A DNA stretch of 64,000 nucleotides from the NCBI RefSeq assembly GCF_024357955.1, contig NZ_JANEYT010000021.1, positions 17,135 through 81,134 of the forward strand, in the 5' to 3' direction. Each line of letters begins with the position of its first letter. Position 1 is the stretch's first letter. The stretch is from Photobacterium pectinilyticum. GTDB lineage: Bacteria > Pseudomonadota > Gammaproteobacteria > Enterobacterales > Vibrionaceae. Positions 45,085 through 53,501 of this stretch are shown in pieces. The translations under genes and the position numbers were made by a program. Under the pieces are notes generated by a model that saw only the letters and a program-made list of their open reading frames with translations, was not told the DNA's origin and searched no databases.

Positions 45085-45849
45085 TCAGGCCTCAAATTTG
45101 TACCCTACACCCCAGACGGTATGGATGTATTTGTGCTCTTCGTTGCTGGCGTTGAGCTTGGTTCTTAACCGGTTTATGGTGCTACACACTGTGTGGTGGT
45201 AACCAGAAAAATGCGTCTGCCAAACCGCTTCGAGTAACTCATCTTTGCTGTACACGCGTCCCGGCTTTTTAGCGAGGAAATGCAGCAGGGTAAACTCGGT
45301 TGCGGTCAGGGAGATGTCATCCTGTTTGAGTTCAACCTTATGGGTTGTTGGGTTGATGATTAAATCACCAAAATTCAAGACATGACTTCGATTATCATTG
45401 TGCTTTTGCGTGGTGGGATCCGTATCATTCGCAGCCTCTTTGCTAAAGTGCTGGCGGCGCAACATAGCCCTGACTCTGGCTTGGAACTCCAGCACACTGA
45501 AAGGTTTGGTGAGGTAGTCATCCGCACCGGACTCTAACCCTTCTACTTTGTCTTTTTCGGCATCTCTCGCCGTCAGTACTAGTACGGGAAGCCATGGCTG
45601 GCTGCCTATCTGATGGTGTCTGATTGCTTGGCACAAGCTCAGGCCATCACCGTCTTCCAGCCCACGGTCGAGCACAAGAAGCTCAAAAGACTGGTTAGTC
45701 AACGCCTGCCTTGCCTGTTGTAGACTCGTTACCCGAACAACGTTGTGCCCTTGGAAGGACAGGTGCATGTTGATCAGATCAGCAAGATCATTGTCATCTT
45801 CTACGATGAGGATCATAGCGGCTGGTACCTGTTTTTCTGCTAGCGTCAT
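45085..45849 (-). CDS. OmpR-family response regulator of the spondin operon
   Basis: Protein of 254 residues. Receiver MILIVEDDNDLADLINMHL, phospho-Asp in LLVLDRGLEDGDG near 65, Lys in YLTKPFSV. A ~25-residue linker leads to a winged helix (LTATEFTLLHFLAKKPGRVY; the last strand is VWGVGYKFEA). The start is the ATG at 45849; a TTG four codons earlier and an ATG right before the receiver are alternatives. It lies about 100 bases after the lipoprotein gene, on the same strand. Confidence 0.9.
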   Translation of the reverse strand: MTLAEKQVPAAMILIVEDDNDLADLINMHLSFQGHNVVRVTSLQQARQALTNQSFELLVLDRGLEDGDGLSLCQAIRHHQIGSQPWLPVLVLTARDAEKDKVEGLESGADDYLTKPFSVLEFQARVRAMLRRQHFSKEAANDTDPTTQKHNDNRSHVLNFGDLIINPTTHKVELKQDDISLTATEFTLLHFLAKKPGRVYSKDELLEAVWQTHFSGYHHTVCSTINRLRTKLNASNEEHKYIHTVWGVGYKFEA

Positions 45850-45947
45850 TGTGATACCCAATCATCTGAAGGAGCTGGCTCCCTCAGATGACCGGGTTAC
45901 GACTGATATCTTTCACTCAATAATGAGAATTGTCGAAACCATTGTCA

Positions 45948-46652
45948 TTATTCGGTACGGGTAATGATCAGTTGGGCGGCGGGAGACTGGAACCGGTGTG
46001 TTGCGTCCAGTATCGATGTGCTTAAACCATCATCTTTGCTGATCACGCCTGGGTGGAATGAAACACGGTCGTTATCATCGCGTTCGCTATTGAATCCTTC
46101 ACCGCCCGCTGCTGGGCCCGGAATCGTCTCGGCGGCTTCATCATTGGCCTCGGTACCTGAATCCCATGCTGGCATGGCGATGCGCAAGGTATCGCCAACC
46201 GCCAAGTCGGCTAAGTCCATCGCGGTTTCAGCGACAAAGGCATCATTGGTATTGACCAACATGCTGGCCACCGAGAGATAAGATGATGTCGAGGTATCTA
46301 TTGTAACGGTGACAGAATCGCTGCCTGCTGGCAGGATCACGCCGCTCCCTGCCGCTTGTACCGAAATACCGTCAGCTTGTTCGCTAAGTAGGGTGCTGTT
46401 ATCTCCGCTTTCCGCGAGCATCTCGAGAGCTTCTGACGCGGGTTGACCGATAGTGAATAGCTGGTAGTCGTTACTATGACCAATGACAGCCAGTGGTGAC
46501 AGGGGCTGGTTTGCCGAGGTGTTTTTAACCTCAACACTGAAAGTCGCGAGTGTCTCTTCCGGTGGCACGGGATCATCGTCATCCGAATCAGTCGGGCAAC
46601 CAGCCAACAGTGCGACACTGGCGGCGAGTAAGAGTAAGCGATAATTCTTCAT
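45948..46652 (-). CDS. Spondin-domain lipoprotein
   Basis: Protein of 234 residues with a lipoprotein signal (SVALLAGCPTDSDDDD; Cys about 19). The rest is a spondin_N-like domain: NQPLSPLAVIGHSNDYQLF, then GQPASEALEMLAESGD near residue 75, and a C-terminal beta part. In animals spondin domains bind metal and matrix; bacterial roles are unclear. 9 bases separate it from the upstream paralogue, so the two are co-transcribed. Confidence 0.75.
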   Translation of the reverse strand: MKNYRLLLLAASVALLAGCPTDSDDDDPVPPEETLATFSVEVKNTSANQPLSPLAVIGHSNDYQLFTIGQPASEALEMLAESGDNSTLLSEQADGISVQAAGSGVILPAGSDSVTVTIDTSTSSYLSVASMLVNTNDAFVAETAMDLADLAVGDTLRIAMPAWDSGTEANDEAAETIPGPAAGGEGFNSERDDNDRVSFHPGVISKDDGLSTSILDATHRFQSPAAQLIITRTE

Positions 46653-46661
46653 GCTGCCTCC

Positions 46662-47336
46662 TTACTTCACGGTAACAGTAACAACAGCAACAGGGTTGAG
46701 CCAGCGGTAAGCTGTACTGCTGATATCACTGATGCCACCTGTGGGGTCAGTATCGCCGAGGTTACCCGGGTGGATATGAACACTGGTATTCGTCACGGTT
46801 GTCTCGGCACCACTCCCCCCAGTACCTAGATTGACGAAGGGTGGGTTAGGCATGCTGGTGGCGAGTTCATCATTGGCCTCGGTACCTGCATCGTAACCGT
46901 TCAGACGCACGGTATAGGTGCCGGGTGTCGTTGGGATTGGCCAGCTATCAAGCCCGACAAAGCCATCATTGGTCGGGAGTAGCATGGCAGTAATGCTAAG
47001 GCTGTCGGCATCACCGGTATCCATGCTTGCGGTGGTTGAATCGCCGGGGTTAAGTGGGCCGCTAGCAGGATTTGAGACAACGACTGCACCAGCGTTGCTG
47101 GCGAGGGATGACAACGGACCGATATCTCCACCTTCAGCCATCTGCTCAACCTCAGAGCCAGCCGCTTCGCCGCTGCGAAACAGGAAGATATCGCTGCTGT
47201 GGGCCGCAACCAATAAAGGAGTAAAGTAGATATTTTTGGTCGCATTGGTGATGGTGACATCAATTTCTGCTGCTTGGGTTTGACCTGTGCTTATGAAGGC
47301 AGCCGCAAGTGAGAGGGCTGTGAGTGTCTTGTTCAT
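46662..47336 (-). CDS. Secreted spondin-domain protein
   Basis: Protein of 224 residues with a cleavable signal peptide (ending GQTQAAEI, about residue 23). Spondin_N features are IYFTPLLVAAHSSDIFLF and GEAAGSEVEQMAEGGD near 60, with YDAGTEANDELATSMPNPP later. The region around GTEANDE is shared with the neighbouring lipoprotein. Start at the ATG 47336 by signal-peptide position. First gene of the four-gene operon. Confidence 0.75.
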   Translation of the reverse strand: MNKTLTALSLAAAFISTGQTQAAEIDVTITNATKNIYFTPLLVAAHSSDIFLFRSGEAAGSEVEQMAEGGDIGPLSSLASNAGAVVVSNPASGPLNPGDSTTASMDTGDADSLSITAMLLPTNDGFVGLDSWPIPTTPGTYTVRLNGYDAGTEANDELATSMPNPPFVNLGTGGSGAETTVTNTSVHIHPGNLGDTDPTGGISDISSTAYRWLNPVAVVTVTVK

Positions 47337-47485
47337 TGTTCTTTCCCTGTGTTGGTGAGTTACCTTCACTATGGCGAACAAATATTGCAGGACTCTCCAA
47401 AAAACCTCACAAATTTCTCACAATGGTTTTAGAACCTAGAACCTTGAGCAGTAAACCTTCCTCGTTTAGATTACGTATTGTTTTA

Positions 47486-47508
47486 TATACCCAAGTAGCT
47501 TGGGTATA
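47486..47508. repeat. Perfect 10-bp palindrome, TATACCCAAG type
   Basis: TATACCCAAG-TAG-CTTGGGTATA, 26 bases ahead of the TIGR02450-like gene. A close relative lies at 50239-50262. No T run follows. Confidence 0.7.
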
Positions 47509-47533
47509 AATGAGATATTGATAGGAGATTGCC

Positions 47534-47749
47534 ATGAATCGGGTACACCCCAAATCGCTGTTTGGCAGCAAATGGACCAAAGTGGAAGTGGAAGGGCGAG
47601 AGAAGCATTTCATGGTGATAGACGTCGAATACGACGAAAATCAAAAAGTCGTCAGTTGCCTCATCCAAGCGGTAATTAATCATCGAATGTTTGAACTCGA
47701 TTGGCGTGAATTAAAAGACAGTAGCCGTTGGCTCATGGGGTGGAAGTGA
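47534..47749 (+). CDS. TIGR02450-family Trp-rich protein
   Basis: 71 residues. NRVHPKSLFGSKWTKVE, GREKHFMVIDVEYDE and ELDWRELKD plus RWLMGWK are the family pattern (SKWT, EKHF, W-rich end). Function unknown. It begins right after a palindrome; TAGGAG lies ahead of the ATG. A 2OG-Fe oxygenase fragment begins at once downstream. Confidence 0.85.
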   Translation: MNRVHPKSLFGSKWTKVEVEGREKHFMVIDVEYDENQKVVSCLIQAVINHRMFELDWRELKDSSRWLMGWK

Positions 47750-47751
47750 GG

Positions 47752-47913
47752 GTTGAAGCAAGAGCGAAATACGAGAAAGGGGGTTTCTACCAGAAGTATC
47801 TTGATTGTTTTCGCGGTAATGAAAACCGACGTTTGACGACTGTTATTTATATGAACGATTGCTGGTCCAAAGAAGATGGTGTGAAAAATAACGCCTTAGA
47901 TATTGCCCAGTAA
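47752..47913 (+). pseudogene. Fragment of a 2OG-Fe(II) oxygenase
   Basis: In the frame from about 47752, KYEKGGFYQKYLDCFRGNEN and RRLTTVIYMNDCW match the central core of prolyl-hydroxylase-like 2OG-Fe(II) enzymes. The metal-binding His is changed (family KHLD, here KYLD), and the frame stops after KEDG, before the second His and the Arg. The N-terminus is missing. Confidence 0.6.
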
Positions 47914-48079
47914 TGAGCAAAGTGGAAGAGGTGGTTGCGAATACCTGCTATCAAGTGATTGAAATTTTGTAATTTTTTGTAATTTTGCTAACTGTGTTCA
48001 TGCTTTTTTGGTATTTTATGCATCGTGTTACCCATTTTATTTGAGTTGGGTATGAAAAACGTAAGTCTGAGGGTGAATA

Positions 48080-48298
48080 ATGGATAAATTATCTATTGGA
48101 AGGGACACAATCTCAGATGTTAATTCCGTTGAGTATCAGTGGATCGCATCATTAATTTATGATGGTGTTGAGGTTGAGTCTGTTATTGCATTAATCCAGC
48201 GCTGTCTCGGAGGAGATGAAATTGTTGCTGAGTATCTTCGAAAAATAGCATTGCATATGTGTCAACCTGCTGAACTGCTTCATTATCTTGATAACTGA
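48080..48298 (+). CDS. Small unknown protein
   Basis: 72 residues (MDKLSIGRDTISDVNSVEYQ...), helical and acidic. GAGGG lies ahead of the ATG and a terminator follows, so it is likely expressed. No family recognised. Confidence 0.55.
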   Translation: MDKLSIGRDTISDVNSVEYQWIASLIYDGVEVESVIALIQRCLGGDEIVAEYLRKIALHMCQPAELLHYLDN

Positions 48299-48720
48299 TT
48301 CTTAATAATACTTAAAATATAATGGTTAGTCATACTCGGGAGTATAATCTGAGTATGGCTTTTTTATTCATGTAATATTCACGCCAAAATTCGCTTTGCT
48401 TTGCCGTTTTTTTGTATATTTCCCCGACAGTATCTGCCAATGCGGTTACCGAAAGCATAGGCAATGATGCTATCAGCTTGATCAGCCGGTAGTGACTCAC
48501 CTTGCTAGCGTGATAAGTAAAGATATGAGTTTCTGTGTGAACCTGGGATTATAAATTTGTGCGACAGGTCTGAGATTTGATAAATGGTTAAAAGCATTTA
48601 TTTTCTTCCACTTTAATTCACTATACTCAATAGCATGGCTTTTAAGTACCTGAAAATAATGGCCAATAAAAATAACAATTTTGATGCTTGAGCCGACAGT
48701 TGTGTTGAAGGGAGATTAAA
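48299..48720. other. Intergenic region upstream of the DUF3943-like gene
   Basis: 422 bases. It begins with a terminator (48331-48365). The rest is AT-rich and should hold the promoter of the next gene; nothing else recognised. Confidence 0.5.
48331..48365 (+). terminator. Intrinsic terminator
   Basis: CATACTC and GAGTATG with a 13-base loop, then GCTTTTTT, 32 bases past the small gene at 48080. Confidence 0.65.
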
Positions 48721-50139
48721 ATGCGGTTATCAATGGCAGTGGGAATAGCGTTGGCATCCTCAATGGCTGTGGCAGATGCCGTTAATGATGATGCTGAGCA
48801 TACTCAAGTAAAACAGCAGCCCACATTCCTTTCAAATACTTCAACCAAAACTGAACAATCAAGCTATACCTCCACCTATTCAAATTTTCCATATACCAAT
48901 ACCACCTGGGAGCAAGTGCCACGAAATGTTGGTGTCTATGATTCGCCTTATAATGTTGCTCTGTTTTCGGGAGAGAACGGTGAAGACACAGACCGTTTGT
49001 GGTCACAAACCAAATCTATTTTTTGGTATGGCGTGGGCGTGGCGGGCTTTATCGCTTTGTTGCCAGAAGATATCTCCAACTGGGATACCAGCGATGATCG
49101 CTTGTTGGAAAAATGGTGGGATAACGTAAGGGATGGTCCGATATGGGATAGAGATGTGTGGTACATCAACTATATTGGTCACCCCTATTTCGGTGGCGTG
49201 TACTATCAAATTGCGCGTAAATCGGGATACCGCCAGTGGGATGCCTTTGTCTATTCCTTCATGATGTCGACCTTCTATTGGGAGTACGGCGTAGAGGCTT
49301 TTGCCGAAGTCCCAGCCATACAAGACATTGTGGTAACCCCAGTTTTAGGGTGGGTGTATGGTGAATGGGCCTTTAACAAAGAGCGAGAGATTATTCAGGG
49401 CGGCGGTAAAGTCTGGGATTCTGAATGGATGGGAGACACCGCTTTGTTCTTGCTTGACCCTGTTGATAGCTTAGGCCGTGGGGTAAACCATTTGATGGGG
49501 CGGGATGTCGTGAAAGCCGGTACCGGCTATATCGGTTACCAAGACGTTGCTTTGCCAAATGGCCAGACGGACACTCAATTCAATTTTAATCTGAATTTCC
49601 AGTTCGGAGAGGGGGAAACCAGCCCGGCAATGCGGCGCAGCTATACTCGGGTCCGAAACGTCACGACCAGTGATCCTGTGGACTACGGGATTGTCGGGAT
49701 CTCTGTTGGCGGACGTTATCTGGATCTGGATGAAGAGTGGGGCATTGAGAACAATTGGGCACCGGTGATCACTCTGGGTCTGTATTACACACCATCGCTG
49801 TCTTCCCGTTTGCAATATACCCGTATTGATACTGACAGTAAGCTAACGGGTGAAAGTATTACCTACGAAAACTACAGCTTTGACTTCCAGTATTATTTCC
49901 TTTCCGAACATGATGTTCGCCCTTATATTAATGCTGGCATTGGTGAAACACTGCTGGAAAAAGATCGCGATACCACGACTTTTCAGGTCAATGGTGGATT
50001 GGGGTTGCATTATCAGTTAGATAGCAATTGGGCGCTTCAGGCCGATTGGGTGCACTTTTACAGCGGAAAGTTATCGACCAATGATGATCTGTTCTCTAGT
50101 CAGTTGGTATATCGTTTTGGCCGCGGTGAGCGGTGGTGA
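48721..50139 (+). CDS. DUF3943-like outer-membrane protein
   Basis: Protein of 472 residues with a signal peptide (about 1-20). The first half has the DUF3943 features: WYINYIGHPYFGGVYYQIAR near residue 145 and a membrane-like stretch DAFVYSFMMSTFYWEYGVEA. The second half (from about 280) is an OmpA-like barrel of alternating strands ending in LVYRFGRGERW. GAAGGGAG lies ahead of the ATG. The function of DUF3943 is unknown; the site is probably the outer membrane. Confidence 0.8.
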   Translation: MRLSMAVGIALASSMAVADAVNDDAEHTQVKQQPTFLSNTSTKTEQSSYTSTYSNFPYTNTTWEQVPRNVGVYDSPYNVALFSGENGEDTDRLWSQTKSIFWYGVGVAGFIALLPEDISNWDTSDDRLLEKWWDNVRDGPIWDRDVWYINYIGHPYFGGVYYQIARKSGYRQWDAFVYSFMMSTFYWEYGVEAFAEVPAIQDIVVTPVLGWVYGEWAFNKEREIIQGGGKVWDSEWMGDTALFLLDPVDSLGRGVNHLMGRDVVKAGTGYIGYQDVALPNGQTDTQFNFNLNFQFGEGETSPAMRRSYTRVRNVTTSDPVDYGIVGISVGGRYLDLDEEWGIENNWAPVITLGLYYTPSLSSRLQYTRIDTDSKLTGESITYENYSFDFQYYFLSEHDVRPYINAGIGETLLEKDRDTTTFQVNGGLGLHYQLDSNWALQADWVHFYSGKLSTNDDLFSSQLVYRFGRGERW

Positions 50140-50238
50140 TCCGGCGCGAAGTTATTTTATCTTGGTGATAAAAATTGCTTGTTTTACCAAGCCGATATTT
50201 ATGGTTATAAATATCGGTGTTCTTTAAAACAAAGATAT

Positions 50239-50262
50239 GTATACCCAGTCACTTGGGTATAC
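50239..50262. repeat. Palindrome, second TATACCCAAG-type copy
   Basis: GTATACCCA-GTCACT-TGGGTATAC, 9-bp arms, related to 47486-47508. It lies after the DUF3943-like gene and before a terminator. Confidence 0.65.
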
Positions 50263-50315
50263 CTACCCAAAAACTCGCTAGGTAAATGGGTATTTCGTAT
50301 CAATTTAGCATCTTT

Positions 50316-50344
50316 GGCCGTCACATCTTCTGATGGCCTTTTTT
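50316..50344 (+). terminator. Terminator past the DUF3943-like gene
   Basis: GGCCGTCA and TGATGGCC, 7-base loop, then TTTTTT. Confidence 0.7.
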
Positions 50345-50485
50345 ATCGCTCTGACGGTTGGATTTAATTCCAGTAGCCGCTTTTACGAAACCTTTCAGCG
50401 CTATATGAAAATGACGCCAACCGAGTTTCGCAAGCTTAGCCATAAGAGTTATAACCCCGCACTGCATGGCAGGAACTTGGTATAA
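50345..50485 (+). pseudogene. C-terminal fragment of an AraC/Ada-type HTH regulator
   Basis: In frame from 50345: IALTVGFNSSSRFYETFQRY then MKMTPTEFRK, the second HTH of AraC regulators. SSSRFYE with MTPTEFR is closest to the Ada branch. There is no start and no upstream part; the frame ends in TTGGTATAA, which is also the terminal sequence of the dispersed repeat. A terminator stands where the rest of the gene should be. Confidence 0.65.
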
Positions 50486-50548
50486 ACCCCAATTCGAGTT
50501 ACTATTTCAGGCTAATTCTGATTTTGCCCGTATGATACCAACGCCAAC

Positions 50549-51040
50549 ATGAATGCCACTTTAAAACCCCAGATCATTGATCTTATTCTCGCCGATTTAC
50601 AGCAAGCCTACCAAAGTGCATTGCATGCCGCCGATCAGGCGCACAGTGCTGCGACTGATGATCAGAGCGTGGCGGAAACCCAGTACGATACCTTGGCTAT
50701 CGAAGCCGCTTACCTTGCCCATGGCCAGTCACAACGAGTGGCTGAGTGCTTGGCTGATATCAATGCTTATGAGCAGCTGAAAGCTGCACTGCCGGAGACA
50801 AACGATGAAATTGTCTTAGGGTGCTTAGTTCATATCCTTGACGAGAATGATAATGAAAAATGGATATTCTTTGGGCCAACGGCGGGGGGGATCAAGGTAT
50901 CGCTAGAAAAGCATGAGGTCGTTGTTGTGACACCGACTTCACCACTGGGAGAGGCATTGCTTGGTTTGACAGTCGAAGAAGATGCGGAAGTACACCTTGG
51001 TGGTAAAATCGTATTTTACGAAGTTGAGGCTATCTACTGA
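50549..51040 (+). CDS. GreA/GreB-family transcription factor
   Basis: Protein of 163 residues. The N-terminal part (1-80) is a helical hairpin with acidic residues at its tip (AATDDQSVAETQYD), as in Gre coiled coils. The C-terminal FKBP-like domain has WIFFGPTAGGIKV and the motif SPLGEALLGL. Gre factors enter the RNA polymerase secondary channel to restart backtracked complexes. It differs enough from GreA and GreB to be a separate paralogue. No Shine-Dalgarno is seen ahead of the ATG, which is unusual here. Confidence 0.78.
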   Translation: MNATLKPQIIDLILADLQQAYQSALHAADQAHSAATDDQSVAETQYDTLAIEAAYLAHGQSQRVAECLADINAYEQLKAALPETNDEIVLGCLVHILDENDNEKWIFFGPTAGGIKVSLEKHEVVVVTPTSPLGEALLGLTVEEDAEVHLGGKIVFYEVEAIY

Positions 51041-51044
51041 TACA

Positions 51045-51079
51045 AAAACGGGGAAGTTTACTTCCCCGTTTTGTTTTTT
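51045..51079. terminator. Bidirectional terminator
   Basis: AAAACGGGGAAG-TTTA-CTTCCCCGTTTT followed by GTTTTTT, between the convergent Gre-like and peptidase genes. Confidence 0.88.
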
Positions 51080-52391
51080 ATGCCTCAGGCTCTTGGTTGG
51101 TATCGGCCATACTGAGTAATGAGCGGTTTGGGTTGTCCATCATCTCATCATATAGCGCGACCGTTTCCTTGAACTGCCCTTTTTCTTTGCTCGGTACCGA
51201 CGAGGCCATTGGAATGTTGGCTGTCATTGGGTTTACCGCGCGGTTTCTGATCAGGAACTCATAGTGGATATGCGGTCCGGTTACCCGACCGGTGGCCCCT
51301 GCGAGCGCTATTCGCTGACCGCGAGAAACCTTCTGGCCTTTGCGGACAAGGATCTTGCTGTTATGCAGGTAGCGGGTACGGTAGTTGGTTCCGTGCTGGA
51401 TCACGACATATTTGCCGGCATAAGGGTGGTTGACGACTTGGGAAACCACCCCGTCGCCAGTTGCGATCACTGGTGTGCCAGTTGGAGTGGCAAAATCGAC
51501 ACCGTTATGTGGCGAAATACGCCCCGTGACAGGGTGGCGTCGCTGAGGGTTGAAACTAGAGCTAACCCGGTAAGTGCGGTTAGGTTCATAAGGGTAGCGC
51601 AGGAAGGCACGCTGCAGGCTCTCGCCCTTGGAATCGTAGAAGTTACCGTCGCTGTGAAGATAAGCGGTGGTAGACCTACCTCGGCTGTGGATTCGGATAG
51701 CACGAACTTCGTGCTGGCCGGTAATAGTATCGTTGACCGACTGGCGAGAAACCACGACTTCGAAGTTATCCCCGGCACGGAGATCGCGTGAGAAGTTAAG
51801 CTTCTCTTTTAGCAAGCTAGTAATTTCATAGATCTCTGCTGAATTTAGCCCTGCCTTTTGCGCAGAGACAGAGAAGCTGCCGTGGATCTCACCGCTGGCG
51901 ATAATATCGTCCCAGTCGCCAGGAATTGCAATTTCCTCTATCTCAAAACCATTATCTTCTACACGTTGGTAGGCGACTTTTTGAGCAATGTTAAACTCCA
52001 ACTCCAAGCGATTAAGACGCCCTTCGACGGAGTTAACCCAAAAACGCATGGTATTGCCTGGTTGCAGCGTATCAATCTTCAAATGGTTAAGATCGGCTTC
52101 TTGCAGTTCTTGAATGTAGCGTAAAGGAATATTCAGCCGGGAGAAAATTTGGCTAAGTGTGTCACCTTTTTGAATGGTATACGCATAGCGAGGAGGCTCA
52201 TAAACTGGCTGAGCAGTCTGTTCGCTAGGAGACCATTGGGTTGTATTGATCGCAAGGTTGAGTGGGACCGTGCGTTGAGTCGTAGTGGTTTGTGTTAGCA
52301 GCGCTGCTATCGTCAATAGCGAAAAGCCTGCTATCCCTAAAAATTTGGTCGACATCCACTTTCGAGAAAGCGTCGCGTTTTGCGTAGACAT
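51078..52391 (-). CDS. M23-family cell wall endopeptidase (MepM-like)
   Basis: Protein of 437 residues. A membrane anchor at about 16-35 is followed by an OapA/LysM-like region (YTIQKGDTLSQIFSRLNIP near 72) and the M23 zinc peptidase domain (about 285-385). Its ligands lie in HNGVDFATP near 291 and GPHIHYEF near 372, with an aromatic-rich groove. MepM-type enzymes cut peptidoglycan cross-links for cell growth. The start is taken as the first ATG; MSTKFLGIAG 12 codons later is also possible. Confidence 0.9.
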   Translation of the reverse strand: MSTQNATLSRKWMSTKFLGIAGFSLLTIAALLTQTTTTQRTVPLNLAINTTQWSPSEQTAQPVYEPPRYAYTIQKGDTLSQIFSRLNIPLRYIQELQEADLNHLKIDTLQPGNTMRFWVNSVEGRLNRLELEFNIAQKVAYQRVEDNGFEIEEIAIPGDWDDIIASGEIHGSFSVSAQKAGLNSAEIYEITSLLKEKLNFSRDLRAGDNFEVVVSRQSVNDTITGQHEVRAIRIHSRGRSTTAYLHSDGNFYDSKGESLQRAFLRYPYEPNRTYRVSSSFNPQRRHPVTGRISPHNGVDFATPTGTPVIATGDGVVSQVVNHPYAGKYVVIQHGTNYRTRYLHNSKILVRKGQKVSRGQRIALAGATGRVTGPHIHYEFLIRNRAVNPMTANIPMASSVPSKEKGQFKETVALYDEMMDNPNRSLLSMADTNQEPEA

Positions 52392-52879
52392 GGTAGAAAG
52401 AACTCGTCGTTTTATTGCTGATTTTTATTACGGATAAAGGTTCTTTATCTCTCGGGCTCTGGAACGTTGTTGTCATGTTCCATAACCATGAATTTTGGAA
52501 TGCTTATCACTATGCATCCATTAATAGGCGCTAGTCTGCCATAAAGAGACATCGGGTGTGTTAAAAAGGTTCCTCGATCCTAAAAAAATCAGTTTTCTTG
52601 CGTAAAAGTTATGCATTTTGTGAAGTACATTTGATTTTTTGAGGCTTAGGATGGCAGGTAGATGTCAAAGCAGAAAAAAGCGATACCTAACATTGCCCTG
52701 ACATAACATATGTGTGCTGATGAATACTATTGGTTGATAATGCATCTAAACGCATTGGGCTAACGAGAATGCTTGCGGGAAGAGTGGTTTACAGGTGGCT
52801 AAAACGTGAGCTGGTGAGAGGTTGGAAGTATCGATGACAGCGCTCTGGCTAGAGCGCTGGTTTTTGAGGGTTCGAAAAA
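52392..52879. other. Intergenic region, one hairpin
   Basis: About 490 bases. No frame is convincing. CAGCGCTCT-GGCT-AGAGCGCTG (52836-52858) is a 9-bp stem followed by GTTTTTG on the plus strand, with no plus-strand gene in front of it. Confidence 0.45.
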
Positions 52880-53080
52880 TTAAATAAATCGAATTTTTAC
52901 AGCCTGTAGGTTGCTGGTCGAGTCATCCATCATAAACTCGACCAAACTGCCCGATGCGGGTTGGCCTTGGCTGGCAATGTTTACGCCGCAGAAACGAATG
53001 TCGCCGCCTAGATCACAAGTGATAAGGCCAGTGCGGTTAGTTGGGTTGTAGCTGCGGATAATGCCGGTATGTGAAATCAT
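52880..53080 (-). CDS. Divergent cold-shock-domain protein
   Basis: 66 residues with the length and strand order of CspA (TGIIRSYNPTNRTGLITCD ... GSLVEFMMDD ... LQAVKIRFI). The RNA-binding motifs are changed: the KGFGFI site reads NRTGLI and the VFVHF site reads IRFCGV, so nucleic acid binding may be weak or different. AAGGA precedes the ATG. Confidence 0.65.
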   Translation of the reverse strand: MISHTGIIRSYNPTNRTGLITCDLGGDIRFCGVNIASQGQPASGSLVEFMMDDSTSNLQAVKIRFI

Positions 53081-53501
53081 ATTTTTTCCTTCGTGCCCAA
53101 ACTCTGCATTCTGTCCCGACTAGCGTATTCATTGTTTGCTAGTGATTGGGAACTTGCTTTGAGTTTGTGGCTATCAAATTGAGTACAAATGCTGAAAACA
53201 GCGCTTGCCTTGCCGGATTGTCAGCCTTGGCTGATCCGGTTTACTCATTGACCTTTACTATTGGGCGTCAGGAGATCACCAAACTCACTGACTCATCACT
53301 GCGGAACGCTTGCAACTTAGCGCAGCAGCGGAATGGTAATAGAGATAATCTTCTTGGGGTGCATCTAACTTTGGCGAGAAGTGAGGTGTATACTTCGAAA
53401 ATCATTGTCGGTCTGAGTAGCAGACTCGGACAAACTAACGCTAAACGCCGCCGTTGTAAATACATTTAATTGCAAATAAATGTGATGTTGATTGTTAGGT
53501 G
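53081..53501. other. Non-coding region with hairpins
   Basis: 420 bases. Open frames on both strands lack proper starts. A hairpin TCAGCC-TT-GGCTGA lies at 53220-53234. Probably decayed sequence next to the acetyltransferase fragment. Confidence 0.4.

Noticed and set aside
52836..52863. Terminator for the cold-shock-like gene
   Set aside because: The T run lies on the plus strand, opposite to that gene, and no plus-strand gene precedes it.
53146..53469. 107-residue plus-strand frame and a 65-residue minus-strand frame in the same place
   Set aside because: Neither has an ATG with a ribosome site, and composition on both strands is that of non-coding DNA.
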